The notes beneath the pieces were generated by a model. The model was not told the origin of the DNA. It did no database searches and saw only the letters and a list, made by a program, of their open reading frames with translations. Of a stretch of DNA of 5,630 nucleotides, positions 4,261-5,630 are shown one piece after another. The DNA lies in NCBI GenBank assembly GCA_023134875.1, contig JAGLUH010000034.1, positions 1 to 5,630 of the forward strand, given 5' to 3'. The position numbers and the translations under genes are program-made. The DNA is from Candidatus Zixiibacteriota bacterium (GTDB lineage: Bacteria > Zixibacteria > MSB-5A5 > CAIYYT01). Within the stretch, counting starts at the first letter, position 1; each line of letters starts with the position of its first letter.

Positions 4261-5630
4261 TTGGAAGACTCAGACAAAAATCAGAAAACGAAAGACTCCG
4301 TGGATCACTTAGTCGAACCGGAAGATGCCTTACCGGAAATAGAAGCGGCGGCGTTAGCAGTACCCTTACGTGAAGCCATAGCCCGGATGAGTTGGACTAC
4401 TCTGATGCCGGTGCAGGCGAGGGCGATTCCCTATTTTCTGGCGGGACGTGACCTGATGATCCAGTCGCGCACCGGCAGTGGCAAGACCGGAGCATACCTG
4501 CTGCCGATCCTTGACAGAATTGATCCCCGCCAGAAAGCGTGTCAGGCGCTGATCCTGGTACCGACCCGTGAACTTGCCCTCCAGGTCACCAAGGAAGGGG
4601 AGAATATGCTGACCGCCGCCGGTGTGCAAACAGTGTCGGTTTACGGTGGTGTCTCCTACGGGCCGCAGATCGAGGCTTTTCGTAGGGGAGCGCAGTTGGT
4701 GGTGGGAACGCCGGGGCGGATTCTTGACCATCTGCTGCAGCGCTACCTGTCACTGATAGAGTTGCAAGTCCTGGTATTTGATGAAGCCGACCGCCTCTTA
4801 TCGATGGGGTTCTATCCTGATATGAAGGAACTACAACGCTACTTACCCAAACGCCGAATTCTGGGCGGCATGTTCTCTGCCACTTTTCCCGCTCATGTCA
4901 GACGCCTGGCAAACCAGTTCCTTCACCAGCCGGGCTTCCTGAGCCTGAGCCGCGATCATGTTCATGTAGCGGAAACAGACCATGTTTTCTATATCGTCCC
5001 GCCGATGGAGAAGGATCGCTCGCTGGTGCGAATCATCGAGATCGAAAATCCAGCGTCAGCCATCATATTCTGCAACACCAGGGCAGCGGTCGGTTATGTG
5101 ACGACGGTACTGCAACGCTTCGGCTATGATGCTGACGCCCTGAGCGCTGACCTTACTCAGAAAGCCAGAGAAAAAGTGCTGGCGCGCGTGCGCCTAAGTA
5201 CGCTTCGCTTTCTGGTGGCTACTGATGTGGCGGCGCGCGGGATTGATATCCCTGAACTTACTCATGTCATCATCTATGAACCGCCGGAAGACCCTGAGCT
5301 TTACATTCATCGCGCGGGACGTACCGGCCGCGCCGGCGGCAGTGGGGTGGCAATCTCACTGGTGGCGGGAATGGAAGAAATGGAGATGCGGCGCATAGCC
5401 AAGCGCTATGGCATCAATATGGAAGAACGACCGCTGCCGACCGCTGCCGATGTTGAGCAGATTGTGTCGCAGCGAGTGACGGCACTCCTGGAGGCGCGCC
5501 TTCGTTCGCGCGATAATCTTCAGACCGAGCGGATGCAACGTTTCATACCCCTCGCCCAGAATCTGGCTCGGATGGAAGAGGAGTCACCGGTGATTACCAT
5601 GCTGCTCGATGATTATTACCAGGAAACGCT
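4261..5630 (+). CDS. DEAD-box ATP-dependent RNA helicase, 3' end beyond the window
   Basis: The first 456 codons of a DEAD-box RNA helicase, an ATP-driven enzyme that unwinds short RNA duplexes in ribosome assembly, mRNA decay or cold adaptation. All core motifs are intact: Q-motif glutamine Q52, motif I SRTGSGKT at 69-76, Ia PTREL at 101-105, TPGR at 150-153, DEAD at 174-177, SAT at 206-208, IIFCNT (motif IV), ATDVAARGID at 320-329 and HRAGRTGRAG at 350-359. Residues 1-35 are an acidic and lysine-rich, probably disordered extension. After the core, from about 385, a charged helical segment (VEQIVSQRVTALLEARL) resembles the C-terminal extension of CsdA/DeaD-like enzymes; the remainder, which might hold an RNA-binding domain, is outside the window. 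The gene starts at TTG with a good ribosome binding site and is transcribed away from the inositol operon, so it is probably functionally separate. The family call is certain, but the subfamily is not. Confidence 0.95.
   Translation, partial: MEDSDKNQKTKDSVDHLVEPEDALPEIEAAALAVPLREAIARMSWTTLMPVQARAIPYFLAGRDLMIQSRTGSGKTGAYLLPILDRIDPRQKACQALILVPTRELALQVTKEGENMLTAAGVQTVSVYGGVSYGPQIEAFRRGAQLVVGTPGRILDHLLQRYLSLIELQVLVFDEADRLLSMGFYPDMKELQRYLPKRRILGGMFSATFPAHVRRLANQFLHQPGFLSLSRDHVHVAETDHVFYIVPPMEKDRSLVRIIEIENPASAIIFCNTRAAVGYVTTVLQRFGYDADALSADLTQKAREKVLARVRLSTLRFLVATDVAARGIDIPELTHVIIYEPPEDPELYIHRAGRTGRAGGSGVAISLVAGMEEMEMRRIAKRYGINMEERPLPTAADVEQIVSQRVTALLEARLRSRDNLQTERMQRFIPLAQNLARMEEESPVITMLLDDYYQET
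5428..5450 (+). repeat. Ten-base tandem repeat inside the helicase gene
   Basis: CCGCTGCCGA occurs twice in direct succession at 5431-5440 and 5441-5450, and the preceding CGA extends the ten-base period to 23 bases. It encodes PLPTAAD just after the helicase core. Ten is not a multiple of three, so gain or loss of one unit would shift the frame. Confidence 0.9.

Noticed and set aside
4097..4312. A 71-codon plus-strand frame in the intergenic region, starting at GTG
   Set aside because: It has no ribosome binding site, overlaps the well-supported helicase start by about 50 bases in another frame, and looks like no known protein.
4366..4731. A 121-codon minus-strand frame opposite the helicase
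   Set aside because: It is antisense to the conserved motif I to TPGR region, so it is explained by the helicase codons.
1..5630. CRISPR arrays, transposons, tRNA or rRNA genes
   Set aside because: I found no regularly spaced repeats, transposase motifs, terminal repeats or RNA gene signatures on either strand.

Overview
The window carries three genes on the minus strand and one partial gene on the plus strand. The likeliest source is an uncultured bacterium of the FCB (Fibrobacteres-Chlorobi-Bacteroidetes) superphylum, close to candidate phylum Zixibacteria. This is inferred from protein style. The secreted protein at 34-1506 ends in a dockerin-type pair of calcium loops and has a second, variant pair in its middle, both of a kind I associate with that group. 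No rRNA or other marker gene is present, so the placement is tentative.

Layout, left to right. Positions 5-22 form a hairpin just after the stop of the first gene. Positions 34-1506 (minus) encode a secreted protein with a cohesin-like N-terminal domain and two dockerin-like modules. Positions 1507-1683 hold its leader and a sigma70-like promoter with a perfect TTGACA box. Positions 1684-3060 (minus) encode a fused sugar-phosphate nucleotidyltransferase / CDP-alcohol phosphatidyltransferase of the inositol-1-phosphate cytidylyltransferase / DIPP synthase type. Positions 3051-3884 (minus) encode an inositol monophosphatase-family protein whose end overlaps the start of the fusion gene. Positions 3885-4260 are a divergent intergenic region with a good minus-strand promoter and a possible nine-residue leader peptide. 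From 4261 to the window end (plus) runs a DEAD-box RNA helicase that continues beyond the window.

How the genes work together. The phosphatase and the fusion enzyme look like one translationally coupled operon for CDP-inositol metabolism. The fusion enzyme would make CDP-inositol from CTP and inositol-1-phosphate, then pass the phospho-inositol group to an alcohol acceptor. That acceptor could be a second inositol-1-phosphate, giving phosphorylated di-myo-inositol phosphate, or a diradylglycerol, giving an inositol phospholipid. The phosphatase would remove a phosphate from inositol-phosphate, phospho-DIP or a phosphorylated lipid headgroup. Its usual third metal-binding aspartate is replaced by asparagine, which makes its substrate and activity uncertain. 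The inositol-1-phosphate synthase that would feed this route is not in the window. The secreted dockerin protein and the helicase appear to be unrelated neighbours.
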